Source of the DNA: Nothopassalora personata
Taxonomy: Eukaryota > Ascomycota > Dothideomycetes > Mycosphaerellales > Mycosphaerellaceae
Assembly (NCBI GenBank): GCA_033816765.1
Contig: CM066290.1
Coordinates: 3,906,001 to 3,970,000 of the forward strand
DNA: 64,000 bases
Reading direction: 5' to 3'
Part shown: positions 33,761 through 46,400 of the stretch, in pieces
Numbering within the stretch: the stretch's first letter is position 1
Layout of the letters: each line of letters starts with the position of its first letter
Made by a program: the position numbers and the translations under genes
Notes under the pieces: model-generated
Databases searched by the model: none
Told to the model about the DNA's origin: nothing
The model's input: the letters and a program-made list of their open reading frames with translations, nothing else

Positions 33761-36406
33761 TCATGAAGCAGCTGCGGCGGCAGGTAGCTCCTTGGCGAGT
33801 GCTGCGTTCTTTTCCTCCTTGGCGCCATCGGTTGCGGAGTTCACTTCTGACGAGCTTTCCCTCCTCTTCTTACGCTCTTCTTCTTCCTTTCTTTGCCGCT
33901 GCTTTTCCTGTAGGATCGCCATCTTCTCCATCTTCTTCTTCTGCTTCTCTTCTTGCTCTCGGTCCTTTTGTTTCTGCTCTGCACTTTTACCCTCTTCCTC
34001 TTTCGCGGCATAATCCTTCCACTTCCTCCAGCCATCAAAGTCAATCAGTGCTTGCATACATCCCCATTCTTTCACCTTTCGCTCCAGCCACACGAAGTTA
34101 ACGGGTTTCGTCAAAAAGTCGTTGCAACCAGCTGCAAGTGCTTCGTGGCGATCGGATTGGAGGGAAGACGCAGTAAGCGCCACGATAATGACCGGCGACT
34201 TGAACAGTCCATCCGACTTATCAAGTCTGTCGTCCTTGCCTTGGCTCTCGCCGTTCGTGTTGGGATCATCTCCATTAGGGCTGCCCGGTGTCGACTGCGA
34301 GAAAACGCCAATTCCGTTCACCCTCTCTAATCGTCGAATCTCTCTCGTTGCTTGTAAACCATTCATGATCGGCATTTGGATGTCCATCAGGACCAAGTGG
34401 TACCCTCCCGCTTTCCACTTGTCCACTGCTATTTGCCCATTCATCGCCGTCTGCCATCTCACTTTCAATCTCTTCATGAGCCCCTCCAGAATACGAAGGT
34501 TGATAATGTTGTCCTCTACTATCAGAACATTGATAGGCGGTACGCTCGCGTCAAGCATGCTCGAGACATTGGGTAGGGCTGGGTTAGTGCCATATGGATC
34601 TGACTGTGGCGTGCCTGTGCGCCTGGTGACAGTCTTATCTGGCGTAGCTTTCCGCGTCTTTTTAGGGCGTGACGACCCATGTTGTAGCGCTGGCGGCACG
34701 CCACCAGATGGAGTGGAGGGTTGCGAGAGGCGTTTCGCGGCGATGGGTATATCGGCGCCAGGAGGTGTAGGCATTGGGGGCGCCGGAGGTACGCCATTGG
34801 CATGAAGCTGATGTGCCTCGGACGCTGAGGAATCAACTCGTGGTCGTGCTCGATGAGGAAGCACTGGGTTGATCGCCGGCTGGCTGTTCGAGTGCGGCAC
34901 TATCGTCGGTGATGCGGTGTGCTGTCGACCATACTTGGGCCGGTGCTCTCTTTCTGCTCGGTGGCCGCGACTCCGACCTCCTGGTGAAGGTAGTGGGGGA
35001 ACCTGTCCCGTGTTCAACACTGAGATGGAACGAGGGTGGTCTATCCCCGCGACTGGGAGGTGGTGCCCGTTAGGCAGCGTCGTGTGAGGTAGTGTAGGTT
35101 GTATAGCTGCAGGCATCGGAGGAAAGTAGTCCGTTCCAGTCTCTTGCGGCCTCAAGTCGTCGTTCGCATAGTAGCTGGGCGGACGATGGCCGCCCGGCGA
35201 GGGTGTAGGCCTGGTCCTCCTTGGCGGCACGTCGATGATGAGTGCATCGTCGACCATCTGTCCTCCTGGGTAGTATGTATCTATCGTCCGGCACATATCC
35301 TCGTCAGGACCAAGCGTTCGTTCTGCGCGAGAAGCTCCTTGTTCTGATCGAGCAACGATGCGCAAGGTCATGTCCGGTGAGTCGAACGTCTTGCCCAGTG
35401 AATTGCGGTACTTCTGCAGGATCATGTCGCGGACGTCGTCCACCAGATCATCCTGCTTGATCTGCACAAGAGTGGCAGACTGGCTGGGTCGCTTGACCCA
35501 TATCTTGCGATGTAGGAGAGTAGCCATGTCGGGCACGCTGGCGGTGAAATAGTTCCTAAGCCCAGACGTCGGCGGTCCTCCGGTGCTGCCGCCAGTCACG
35601 GATATGCCAGTGCTGGCGCTATCGCGGGACTTGGGAGGAGCGTCGATGAATGTCCCCACGATCGTTGATTCGGTGTTTTCGGCAAGACTCAAGCGCCGGC
35701 TTGCGGCGTGAGCGGGTATTGGGCCCTCTCTGGCTTCTGCAAAATCACGCTCTTCGCTTCTGCGCGGAACCCTGGCTGGCGATGCCGCTGTCGATGTCGA
35801 GGACTGGACCCGGCTGTGTGTGGGTCGTTGGAGGGCTTCGGGCGTAGCCTCTGATACAACGAGTAAAGGATTGGTTGGGACGCGATCGAGGTTGAGCTCC
35901 AACCCGGGCGGTGGTGAGCGAGGAGAAGGCGTTCGCGCCGTGGACGCTGTACGTTGCCTCTGGACGCGAGGATGGCTGTGGCTGGTTGTCGGGCGTGATG
36001 CAGGCGACACAGGCGTGGGCGGATCGAGCTGCGAGTCTGTGTCCTTGAGGTCAACGTGCGGCGGAGGATCAGAAGCACTCCGCTCCTTGCCCGACAGCGG
36101 ACTCTCGTCGTTGGAAGATGCGTTGGCAGAGGTCGTCGCTGTTGCTCTACGCGCGGCGGTGGTAGGTTGCTGTAGCTCCTCTGGAAACTCTTCCGATATC
36201 CCCGGCTGAGCCCCGAACTTTCCCCTCAGCTTCGCCAGCGACGACTGCTTCCTCACGACACGCTGGTCAATCGGCGGCGGACTGGGTGAGGGTTGCGAGG
36301 TGGCAGCAGTGGTGCCGTCGCTGTTGCTGCTGGCGGTGGAGGCGGCTTTGTCCGAGTGTCGCGACGACCAGCGACGAAGAACAGGTCGTAGGCTGAATCG
36401 CGCCAT
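33761..36406 (-). CDS. SSK1: Ssk1-type response regulator of the HOG osmostress phosphorelay
   Basis: Single exon, 881 residues, ATG at 36406. A long Ser/Pro/Thr-rich N-terminal region precedes a receiver domain at about residues 618-770. It begins PPINVLIVEDNIINLRILEG, has the phospho-acceptor Asp in LVLMDIQMPIMNG (about residue 672), the conserved Thr in IIVALTASS, and Lys in DFLTKPVN. An insertion (VFSQSTPGSPNGDDPNTNGE) sits between helix 3 and strand 4, as in other filamentous-fungal Ssk1 proteins. Unphosphorylated Ssk1 activates the Ssk2/22 MAP3K and so the Hog1 cascade. The C-terminus is a Lys/Glu-rich charged coil ending in an Ala run. The protein acts in the cytoplasm. Confidence 0.93.
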   Translation of the reverse strand: MARFSLRPVLRRWSSRHSDKAASTASSNSDGTTAATSQPSPSPPPIDQRVVRKQSSLAKLRGKFGAQPGISEEFPEELQQPTTAARRATATTSANASSNDESPLSGKERSASDPPPHVDLKDTDSQLDPPTPVSPASRPTTSHSHPRVQRQRTASTARTPSPRSPPPGLELNLDRVPTNPLLVVSEATPEALQRPTHSRVQSSTSTAASPARVPRRSEERDFAEAREGPIPAHAASRRLSLAENTESTIVGTFIDAPPKSRDSASTGISVTGGSTGGPPTSGLRNYFTASVPDMATLLHRKIWVKRPSQSATLVQIKQDDLVDDVRDMILQKYRNSLGKTFDSPDMTLRIVARSEQGASRAERTLGPDEDMCRTIDTYYPGGQMVDDALIIDVPPRRTRPTPSPGGHRPPSYYANDDLRPQETGTDYFPPMPAAIQPTLPHTTLPNGHHLPVAGIDHPRSISVLNTGQVPPLPSPGGRSRGHRAEREHRPKYGRQHTASPTIVPHSNSQPAINPVLPHRARPRVDSSASEAHQLHANGVPPAPPMPTPPGADIPIAAKRLSQPSTPSGGVPPALQHGSSRPKKTRKATPDKTVTRRTGTPQSDPYGTNPALPNVSSMLDASVPPINVLIVEDNIINLRILEGLMKRLKVRWQTAMNGQIAVDKWKAGGYHLVLMDIQMPIMNGLQATREIRRLERVNGIGVFSQSTPGSPNGDDPNTNGESQGKDDRLDKSDGLFKSPVIIVALTASSLQSDRHEALAAGCNDFLTKPVNFVWLERKVKEWGCMQALIDFDGWRKWKDYAAKEEEGKSAEQKQKDREQEEKQKKKMEKMAILQEKQRQRKEEEERKKRRESSSEVNSATDGAKEEKNAALAKELPAAAAAS

Positions 36407-37074
36407 GAATTTTGGCTGCGGTCGAGCAAGGTAGAGCTCAGGTCAAGCCACACGGGGGGTGGTGCTCCATGGACGCGGGCGCTGCTGATCTGTCGAGTGG
36501 CAGCAGGCTGTTGTTCACTGAAAGAAATGTACTGCTGTTGTTCGCTCAGGTGTGGGTAGTGAAGACGGCGAGGAGCCTCCTAGCAGAAACCGTTCCCAGG
36601 CATTCCCGCTCCGACACAGAGACACACACTCCTCCCGCTGCGTCGCGCACGCGCTATGTTCGCGTTGTTGGAAGGGAAAGTTCGGTTGGCAGAGCCGTCT
36701 CGGCGGAAGGCGGGGATCGAGGCAAACTACAGCGATCGCAGCCCTGCAACACAGCATCGGGCAGCACTGCAAGCACAGCTACAGTACGACAAGATTGCTC
36801 CTGCCACCGGTGCAGCTCACGCGCCTTGCAGTAATCTCAGGCTTGCAAGCCATCACGCATGCTACCGCATGGCCTGTACCACCCGTGATAGACGGCAGAA
36901 ATTTTCATCGATCCGATGCTTCATGTTTGATGAGGTATAAGCTAGCAACGATCGCGCACTATCAAGCCCACTTCCCCAGGTTTGGTGGCACGCGAGGCCC
37001 ACATTGCAGTGGCTGTGCACGTTGCATGTGCCTTCCAGACGACCTGACTTCATGCTCTCCGCCCCTACGTTATT
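36407..37074 (-). other. Intergenic region upstream of SSK1
   Basis: The 5' flank of SSK1 and the 3' flank of the STRAP-like gene, both on the minus strand. Frames here are short and look random. Nothing recognised. Confidence 0.5.
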
Positions 37075-38222
37075 CTATCGCCACAATCCGTACGGCCCGT
37101 CAGTGAACTTCCATAACTTCACGGTGCCGTCCTCACTCCCCGTCGCATACAACTTGCCATCTGGGCTGAAACATGTGGTCCACACCGGTCCATGATGACC
37201 GCGTCCCGTCTCGAGCTCTTGCTCACTCTCAAAGTCCCACACGTGCACCCATGTGTCGTTGGGAGATCCAGTTATGAAACGCTTTGCTTCGCCGTTTAGT
37301 GCCACGCTGGCCACCTCGCGCTCCGTCGGAATGTGCTTGATCAGTTGTCCTGGACGACCTCCATCGAAGAAGTAGATGTTCTTTCCTGCAGCTACGCTGA
37401 CGATGCCTTCTTGATGCCCAGGCAGTCCGGTGTTTAGCTCACACGACCCTGGGAGACCTTGAATATCGTAGGACGCGATTGAGCTGCGTGCGCGAAGATC
37501 GTACCAGCGAATCTTCTTGTCATCAGCGGCAGTGATGACAGTGTTTGGATCCCGTGACCAGACAATGGACTTGATTGCACCTTGATGCTCGCCGCTTCCT
37601 ATTTCGAACGAAGGAGGTGCCTCTGAAGAGCCGTTGAGACCCGCAGTCGTGCTCTCGCCAGGAGTGTTCACAGGTGTTTGCACGGTCCGGGAGAGGTCGA
37701 AGACTCGAAGTTTCTTCTCCATGCCACCGGTGGCAAGGATCTGTGGGCGAGACTGCGGAGGAAAGGCGACTGCTCGGACGATGTGGTTGTGCTGAAGAGT
37801 ATGCAGCGTTTCGCCTGTGAAAGTATCCCAGACCTTCGCTGAAAAATCTGCAGATCCAGTCGCTGCTAGAGTAGCATCGTCAGAAATCCTTGCACTCCAG
37901 ACAGCGCCTTTGTGGCCGATGAAAGTGCCAATCCAATCTCCAGTAAGGCCATCACGAAGCATTGGATTGTTGTCCTTGCATGCCGAGATAATGTAGAACT
38001 GCGACGAAGAAGCAGAGCTTGGGATGAGTGAAGAGAATGAGACGTGCGTGATAGGACGGGAGTGTCCATGACAGGTCAGAGGCACGATCTTGGTCGTTTC
38101 TGAAGGACGTCAGCATGCTGAATCAAGACCTCAAACTACTGGTGCACAGAGTAGCGCGTGTCTTGGCGTCATAACTCACCAGATCGTACATCCTCCTGGC
38201 GAGTAAAAGCAAAGTCTGCCAT
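37075..38222 (-). CDS. STRAP-like WD40 protein (serine/threonine kinase receptor-associated protein family)
   Basis: Two exons on the minus strand: 38222-38180 and 38099-37075, intron 80 nt (GTGAGT..TTCAG), 355 residues. Exon 1 encodes MADFAFTRQEDVRS, joined in phase to ETTKIVPLTCHGHSRPITHV. A start at 38085 would be GTG, so the upstream ATG exon is preferred. Seven WD-type blades are visible, for example HKGAVWSARISDDATLAATG, EHQGAIKSIVWSRDPNTVIT and HHGPVWTTCFSPDGKLYATG...LWKF. The order and spacing fit STRAP/UNRIP rather than eIF3i or G-beta. Members join the SMN complex in animals; the fungal role is less clear. Confidence 0.85.
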
Positions 38223-39088
38223 AGTGATGTGTCTTGGTGCGTAGTTGTACAAGAATGCGGTAAAGCGGCGTGCTCGAGGAGATCTATATTGGCTCTGCGT
38301 CTTGGTCGTTTGTATCGTGAATCGTGAAGGCCGTGATTATGCTCCTGCCAGTGTACCACTCTAATTCCAAGCCCAGAACAGGATGGGCGATCCAGCCTCG
38401 AATTAAAGAAGGGAGATGCTACTCGCGGTGGTACATGCAGGAAAGAGCAGAGCAAACGAGCGCGTGGTCAAAGACACTCCTTCCTTGCCAGATGCGCTAG
38501 CGGCCAAATTGCGCCAAACAAACGTCCAGAGAAAGGGCAATGGTCGAGGAAGTGCAGCACGCTGCCATGCACTGCGTTTAGGGAATGATGCGCTAAAGGG
38601 CAGGAGAAAATCGCATAGAATGAGGTCCTCCTGCCACCTTTAGAGGTTCGCCGATGTCTGCGCTAGACAGATTGCACGTGATGGGTGAGCCAAGCCAAGA
38701 TCGTCCTCCAGCCAACCGCGTGTGTACACTTGACGTCGCCAACATTGCGGGACTAACTGACGTGACTCCTGAAACAGAGCAGCGGCGTCTGCGACCGCGA
38801 CTGCCACCCACCACGACAACTACGAATGCATCACCACTGGACCTGGATCTGGACCTACGACGACACGACAGACGCGAATACTGGACAAAGGCGACGCTAT
38901 CGATATCTGGCCTTTGCCCGTGCATCCGAGACAATTGCGACCACAACCCAACCTCACAACGACCAGGCAGCTTGCGACCAGGATACTTCCAAGGCTGTAC
39001 ACATCGCTAAATCTGACGTACATCGCCAGTAGACCGCTCGAGAATTGCGCATGCGATGCGACACTAGAAACGCGCGACGTCCACCAGC
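38223..39088 (+). promoter_or_regulatory. Divergent intergenic region between the STRAP-like gene and nudE
   Basis: 866 bp between two outward-facing ATGs; promoters of both must lie here. A repeated ACGAC/CTGGACCTGGATCTGGACC-like stretch at 38815-38870 is low-complexity. No gene seen. Confidence 0.5.
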
Positions 39089-41005
39089 ATGTCTTCGTCG
39101 CCGTTGCGTCCCGGCGCCGACTTGAAGGAACAGCTGGAATGGTACAAGGCGCAATACTCGCAGCTGGAGACCGACCTCTCCGACTTTCAGGCGTCGAGCA
39201 AGGACCTTGAGGAGCAGCTCGAGAAGGACGTGGAAACGGCAGAGAAGAACGAGCGGAAATGGAAGCAACAGGTAGAGAAGCTGAACTTCGAGGTGGAGGA
39301 ATGGAAGACCAAGCACAAGCAGTCAAAGACCGAGGCCAACAATGCGCAGAATCAGCTGCAAAAGGAGATCACGAAGATGCGTGAGGAGAACCGCTCCCTG
39401 CAGCTCCAACTACGAGATACGGAAGTTATGAATGACGATTACGAACGACAAGCCCGCAACACGGAGACCAGTCTGGAGGATTTGGAGACCAAGTACAACG
39501 CTGCGATCGAACGCGGGGTACTTTTTGAAGAAACCATCAAGCAAGGCGAGCAGGAACGAGAAGAGCTGAGAATCGAGACACAGCGCCTGCGCGATGAGCT
39601 AAGTGATCTCAAAGTAGAGAATGAGATCACCCTGGAGAAGCTACGCCTTGCACAGCAGAATTTGGAGGCTCTGAGAGCAAACAAGCCTGCTTCACTGGCA
39701 GTGGAGAACTTGCGCGCGAGAAGTGGTGGAAGCGATGCAGGAAGCGACGCGAGCGGTATCACACCTTCATCACCAACAGCATCGACACCACCTCCAAAGT
39801 CTGACACAGCCTCAGATGCGCTGACACCTCCGTCACCACCTCTGTCGGATGCGCCAGCGAGTACGAAGGCAGAACAGCGCACGCCCGCGCCAGCCAGGAC
39901 GAGGTCGATGATAACAGATTCTGCAACACCACGAGCATCATTATTTGGAGCGCGCGGCGTTCCACCTGGCCACAGGCGAGGGCCTTCGTTGGCTTCCAGC
40001 ACAAGTACTGCCGTATCAGACGCGAGATCGATGAAGCCACCGAGCCGACCGAAGGCTGCAAGAGCTAGCAATGCGCAGGACCGGTTGCCCCGTTCAGATT
40101 CTCTATACCAGATCAGAGGCCTAATCGGCAGGATGCAGAAGATTGAGGAGCGTGTGCAGAACGCTCGATCAAAACTGCCAGCTCCAGGCAGTACACCGAG
40201 GAACTCTCCGCGGGCCGGTTCTGCGTTAGGAGAGAGTCTACCATCTTCAGTCACAGTCCGCCGCAGTAGCAAGCGTACGAGCGCGAGCAGGACCAACTCG
40301 GTTGTAGACGACACTTCGATATTGGAGGAGAACGAGGACTCCGCGTATCCTCCACAAAGACGTGAAAGCCACATCAAGCGACTATCCTTTGGCACACCTA
40401 GACCAGCATCACAAGCAGCGCATAGATCGGAAATACCGGAGCGGCCGCCCTCAACCATGGAACGACCTTCGTCGAGGGTATCCGTGGGCCGGCCCAGCAG
40501 CCGAATGAGCCATGCATCTCAATCCGAACGGCCGCCCAGTAGGTCTGGCGCACGGACCGAGCTCGGTCATTATTCGAGTACGACTGCATCATTGAGGGCC
40601 GCCGATTCAGCAATTCCTGGGCGGCCTCGGTCCAGCCATGGTGGAAGTTATGCCCCAGGACATCGACCAAGCTCGAGTGTAAGCGAGCTCAGAAGACAAC
40701 GAATTGCAGAAAGTGAGGAAGCTGGCGTCGCGCAAACACCTAGCAGACGTCGGACGCTGGAGAAGAGCTCGATTCCCACTCCAGGATCGGCTATCCCGGC
40801 GCCTGCTTCGTTCGGGAAGAGCGTCAATGGCACGAGACCTGACTTCAGCAAGAGTGTCAGCGGTTCCCGACCAGACATTAGCAAGGGTGTCACGGCCAAT
40901 GGTCTTAGGAGGACAACGACCAGTATCTCGCAGCGAGACGGTGCAGGAGAGATGAGACCACCGCCGAGCCGCAATAAGGCTAGTGATGTTGGAGAGACGT
41001 ATTGA
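39089..41005 (+). CDS. nudE: NudE/RO11 nuclear distribution protein
   Basis: Single exon, 638 residues. Residues 1-200 are one long coiled coil with the NudE signature: LEWYKAQYSQLETDLSDFQ, then EEWKTKHKQSKTEANNAQNQ, LQLQLRDTEVMNDDYERQAR, LEDLETKYNAAIERGVLFEE and EERDELRIE-type repeats. The rest is Ser/Pro/Arg-rich and probably disordered, with a repeated SVSGSRPD-like motif near the C-terminus (FSKSVSGSRPDISKGV). NudE binds Lis1 (NudF) and dynein and is needed for nuclear migration along hyphae. No intron is apparent, although the family often has some. Confidence 0.9.
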   Translation: MSSSPLRPGADLKEQLEWYKAQYSQLETDLSDFQASSKDLEEQLEKDVETAEKNERKWKQQVEKLNFEVEEWKTKHKQSKTEANNAQNQLQKEITKMREENRSLQLQLRDTEVMNDDYERQARNTETSLEDLETKYNAAIERGVLFEETIKQGEQEREELRIETQRLRDELSDLKVENEITLEKLRLAQQNLEALRANKPASLAVENLRARSGGSDAGSDASGITPSSPTASTPPPKSDTASDALTPPSPPLSDAPASTKAEQRTPAPARTRSMITDSATPRASLFGARGVPPGHRRGPSLASSTSTAVSDARSMKPPSRPKAARASNAQDRLPRSDSLYQIRGLIGRMQKIEERVQNARSKLPAPGSTPRNSPRAGSALGESLPSSVTVRRSSKRTSASRTNSVVDDTSILEENEDSAYPPQRRESHIKRLSFGTPRPASQAAHRSEIPERPPSTMERPSSRVSVGRPSSRMSHASQSERPPSRSGARTELGHYSSTTASLRAADSAIPGRPRSSHGGSYAPGHRPSSSVSELRRQRIAESEEAGVAQTPSRRRTLEKSSIPTPGSAIPAPASFGKSVNGTRPDFSKSVSGSRPDISKGVTANGLRRTTTSISQRDGAGEMRPPPSRNKASDVGETY

Positions 41006-43469
41006 TGAGGAGAAAACTACGAATCGAATTGTACATGTTCTTTACAGAATTGTCACAATCCTGCGTAAGCATTTCAGCTGGCGTGTGATACAGGGCTTAG
41101 TGCATTCGAGGTGCCGCTTCGTGGCATTTTGATATGCTCGGGCTGAATATAGTTTGCATGCTCGCATATCGGAGTTGAAGGTTATGTGGACGGAACCCGG
41201 GGTGAAGTAGTAGGCGAACTGGTGTTTTACGCTTGTTGCTCTGACAGCTGGATTGATGGTGATGCGGAAGTGGACGCTTGCTATTGAGATACTCCATACA
41301 GCCCCAAACAACAATCATACAACCCCTGTCCTTTAACTATCCCCTATCAGAAAGGATGTTCCACTGCTTGGCGTAGCTTACTACCTAGTATGGTCTCCAC
41401 TATTGTTGATTACTGCCTGGAACACACTATAGCAACCTGATTAGGGAATAGCGTAGATGTAGGGCTTGTACAGTATGATTATTGCCTGGGGCTGTATGCA
41501 TGATGTGCTTACCTTCTTGGCTGACTTACATCCTTGAGGGTGAACGCACTCCTCATCATGCCACTGCCTCGCTGGTGCCTCACGATAGGCTAAATGGCGG
41601 ATCGTCTTGACTTGGTCCTGGTCATTTAGCAGCATTCCACGATCGATAGATGTTTCACTGTTCTATAGATGCGAGTCCTCCCGCCCACAATCCATTCTCA
41701 CAACGTGTCCAGGCGCGCTTAAGATACGCCCACTGTGTCCGTTGCCAAGATACGGCTCGGGATGCCTTGGTGCCTGACAGCGACCTTTTCAGGAGCCTGA
41801 TATGGCGTTGCAAGGCCGCCCTCACTTCGCGGTCCTTGTGTCCACACCGTGACCCATACGTGGCTACAGCTTGTGGCTACGTGGGCGACCAATACACGCA
41901 CATCGACACTGATCCGATGGCCGTATGCCTGTCAATCGTGGTGTCAAAAGGCATGGTCTGTGCGCTCACCCCCACAGCGTCATCGTTCTCGCATTTGAGT
42001 ATCCATGTTCATAATCTTGCCTATAGCAACCGTCAACGAGAACGATAGGACAGAACAGACAAGTGTCTTCTTCATCACTCTGTGCGAACAGTTGACGAAG
42101 ACGGCCCCCAAGTAGTGAGTGTTTCAAATCCAGTTGTCAAGTTCGGTCGCAGCCCAGGCGGTCGTGCCTGGTTTCGAGCTCAAGGTCGTCGAGAGTCGGG
42201 TAGCGAAGGTCGGGACTGCTTGGACATCTCCCGGACCGATTGTTATATCGGACAATCCTTCGATGCTGTACAGCAAACTGTTTCTGCTCCGGTCAGAACT
42301 GTGTTTTGTCAAAGTCGATGCACTCATGTTCACGAGATGAATGCTCCGGTGTGAGGAGGAGAGCCGAGTCGTGCTGCCAATGTGTTTCCTGCAGAACAGT
42401 CGTGACGCTATCTTGCCGGACTAAGTTTAGCATCCTGCTACGGACAAACCACGAGGTGATAGGCGCAAGGAATGGGATCCCGTGAGGTCAGTGCTGACAT
42501 GGAGAGCCCGAAAGAGGAACGCTGAAGAGACAATTTCTCGGAATGATGTTTGATCGAAGTGATGAAGACAATGAAAGTGTTTCTTGTTTTGCAGCTTGTA
42601 GGCGAGACTGTTGAGGCCATGGCCCATGGGAGATCTGGTGAAGGCGGTACCTTGCAGCTTTTGTCGCATCCCAACAACCACAATGGCAGCTCGTGGACAG
42701 GGTCCTGCTGCATGACGATTGCGGAGAGTTGGTTCAACCCTCTCTCTGTTGTGCTCACCCACAGGTCCGGTGAATGCCATATGGCCCCACTGGTTCTTGA
42801 AGCGGCTGAGAACACCTGGCATTATTACAGGCGCCATGAGCCTGAGAACCCGTTGCCGCCCGTGGTATGTTGGCAGCGTGCCGAAGCGTTCAATAAAAGT
42901 GTTACGGAGCATGAGCTTGGGTGGAGCCAGCCAGTTCGGGCATAGTGAGATGTCAACGTGAATGCCGTCGGGACGAAAACGTTGGTGAGGATCGAGCCCA
43001 AGTACATTATTATTATTATTATTACCAATGCTGGGAAGACGATTCTTTCCGGTGGCTTTCTGCTCCTCTCTCCCTCACACACCTTCCCTCCTCCTGCCGG
43101 TGTTGCTGTGCTGTTCTGTTTGGCCTTCGTTTTGGTAGCGTCGACATCACCTACGACTAATTACGGGGAGAGCTTTCAACTTTCAAGCTACTGAGCTACT
43201 AGCACGCGCACTCTCCTCACGATTCCACTGACGCCATCTTCACTGCGTACGCTTGCACATCACTGAGGAGCTGAAGAAACTGGTGGAGTTTCCAGAGCGA
43301 CTCTACATAACTGCTCACTCGCAGTTCCGAATCCATCGAGCCCTTCGGGTTAAGGTGGGATATCGGCTGCAGATCGCCGTAGAGGAGAACCGGCGCTGGG
43401 TTTCTGGCCACACTTCCTCTCGTACAGCAATTTCGAGCTCGCTACTACTAAGCGGCAACGACTGCGAAC
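41006..43469 (+). other. Long intergenic region upstream of ACC1
   Basis: No supported gene. The longest frames (132 codons at 41650, 131 at 42550, 161 on minus at 42912) lack recognisable motifs and compete with frames on the other strand. A short ATT repeat (about six units) lies at 43006-43023. The right end should hold the ACC1 promoter and 5' leader. Confidence 0.45.
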
Positions 43470-46400
43470 ATGGCCGACGCAGTCGGAGGAGCGTCCAAGA
43501 CCAATGGTCACACAAACGGCTATCCTAGCAAGATGGCAGCAAAGTACAATCTGGCCGCCCACTTCATTGGCGGTAACGAGCTTTCGAGTGCGCCGCCCAG
43601 CAAAGTGAAGGATTTCGTGGCCGCACACGATGGTCATACAGTCATCACAAGCGTACGTACTTCCACCCAAATTGACCATGGAGCTCAGAAAGCTCGTCTT
43701 GGCATTGGCTGGTTCGGCGCAGAAGCTGATTTGAAGCGCAGGTCCTCATTGCCAACAACGGTATTGCAGCAGTCAAGGAGATACGATCAGTACGAAAATG
43801 GGCATACGAGACATTCGGCGACGAGCGGGCCATCCAGTTCACTGTGATGGCCACGCCGGAGGATTTGAATGCCAACGCCGACTACATCAGAATGGCTGAT
43901 CAGTACGTCGAGGTGCCCGGTGGCACGAACAACAACAACTACGCCAACGTGGAGCTCATTGTCGATATCGCGGAACGCATGAACGTGCACGCAGTTTGGG
44001 CAGGATGGTGAGTGAAACCTGCAGAGAGGACTGACGAAGAACAGCCAGCTGATAGCACGGCCTAGGGGACACGCCTCTGAGAACCCAAAGCTGCCCGAAT
44101 CGCTCGCCGCCTCGCACAAGAAGATTGTCTTCATCGGTCCTCCGGGCTCTGCTATGAGATCGCTCGGTGACAAGATCTCCTCCACCATAGTTGCACAGCA
44201 CGCCAAGGTACCATGTATTCCTTGGTCAGGATCCGGTGTGGATCATGTCGAGGTGGACGAGCACAACATTGTTACAGTCGACGACGAGACCTACGCCAAG
44301 GGCTGTGTCAATTCATGGCAGGAAGGTCTCGAATCAGCGAAGAAGATTGGCTTCCCAGTCATGGTGAAGGCATCAGAAGGAGGTGGAGGCAAGGGAATCC
44401 GAAAGGTCGAGAGCGAGGAAGGCTTCGAGGCACTATACAAGGCCGCAGCCAGCGAGATTCCCGGTTCGCCCATCTTCATCATGAAGCTAGGTGCCAACGC
44501 CAGACATTTGGAGGTCCAGCTTCTAGCCGATCAATACGGCAACAACATCTCGATCTTCGGACGTGACTGCTCCGTGCAGCGAAGACATCAAAAGATCATC
44601 GAGGAGGCGCCAGTGACAATCGCTGGACAGAAGACCTTCCAGCAAATGGCAGATGCCGCTGTATCTCTTGGAAGATTGGTCGGTTACGTCTCTGCTGGTA
44701 CAGTCGAATACCTCTACTCCCACGCGGACGACAAGTTCTACTTCCTCGAGCTGAATCCACGTCTCCAAGTCGAGCACCCTACCACCGAGATGGTATCAGG
44801 TGTCAACATCCCAGCTGCTCAGCTCATGGTCGCCATGGGCATCCCACTTCACCGCATCCGTGACATTCGTTTGCTCTACGGCGCGGATCCTCACACGCAG
44901 AGCGAGATCGATTTCAACTTCGAGAAGGAGGGCGCCTCGCAGCTGCAGCGACGACCACAGCCCAAGGGACACTGTACTGCTTGCCGTATCACCTCTGAAG
45001 ACCCGGGCGAGGGTTTCAAGCCGTCTTCCGGTACCATGCACGAGCTGAATTTCCGATCGAGTTCGAACGTTTGGGGATACTTCTCCGTCGGTGCCGCATC
45101 TGCCATTCACAACTTCTCCGACTCTCAATTCGGTCACATCTTCGCGTACGGCGAGAACAGACAGGCTTCGCGGAAGCACATGGTCGTTGCACTGAAAGAG
45201 CTGAGCATTCGTGGTGACTTCAGAACAACGGTGGAATACCTCATCAAGCTGTTGGAAACTCCAGCTTTCGAGGACAACACCATCACAACAGGATGGCTCG
45301 ACGAGCTGATCAGCAAGAGATTGACAGCCGAGCGACCGGACCCCATGATCGCTGTGGTCTGCGGTGCAGTCACAAAGGCACACGTGGCCAGCGAAGAGTG
45401 CATGAGCGAATACAAGAAGGGTCTCGACAAGGGTCAAGTCCCCAGCAAGGAGATCCTGAAGACAGTCTTCCCCATTGAATTCATCTATGAGGGCAGCAAG
45501 TACAAGTTCACGGCTACACGGTCCAGCACAGATACGTACACTCTGTTCGTCAACGGCAGCAAAGCTTTAGTCGGCATTCGCTCACTTTCGGATGGCGGCC
45601 TACTGGTGCTCCTCGGCGGTCGCTCGCACAGCGTCTACTGGAAAGAGGAAGTCGGTGCCATCCGCATGTCGGTCGACGGCAAGACTTGTCTGCTGGAGCA
45701 AGAGAACGACCCAACACAGTTGAGGACTCCCTCTCCCGGTAAGCTTGTCAAGTACGCTGTGGAGAACGGAGAGCACGTCAAGAAGGGACAGGCTTTCGCG
45801 GAAGTCGAGGTCATGAAGATGTACATGCCGCTCCTCGCTCAGGAAGACGGACATGTCAACCTCATCAAGCAGCCAGGCGCCACCCTCGAAGCCGGAGACA
45901 TTCTCGGTATCTTGGCTCTCGATGACCCCACCAAGGTGAAGTCTGCGCAGCCATTCTTGGGTCAGCTCCCAGAGATGGGCACTCCAGTCGTGCTAGGCAC
46001 GAAGCCACCGCAGCGATTTGCGTTCTTGAAGGGCGTGCTCCAGTCGATTTTGCAAGGTTATGACAACTCAGTGATCATGCAACAGACGCTCAAGGACTTC
46101 ATCGCTGTGCTCCGGGACCCAGAGCTGCCATACGGAGAGTGGAACGCGCAGGCGTCTGCGCTCCACTCGCGCATGCCGCAGAAGCTAGACACTGCCTTTG
46201 AGCAGCTCGTCGAGCGTGCACACAACCGCAAGACCGAGTTCCCGGCGAAACAACTCCGCAAGACCTTCGACCGCTTCTTGGCCGAAAATGTGTCTGCAGG
46301 TGATGCCGAACTGCTTCGAACTGCCCTCACTCCACTCACAGATATTATTTCCAAATACGAGGATGGCCTCAAGGCACACGAGTTCGCTGCGTTCATCGAA

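Noticed and set aside
39439..40458. 339-codon minus-strand frame inside nudE
   Set aside because: Shadow of the codon-biased nudE gene; its sequence is Ser/Arg/Leu-rich without motifs.
44796..45437. 213-codon minus-strand frame inside ACC1, and similar ones at 47235-47846 and 47946-48542
   Set aside because: They are antisense shadows of the well-conserved carboxylase domains.
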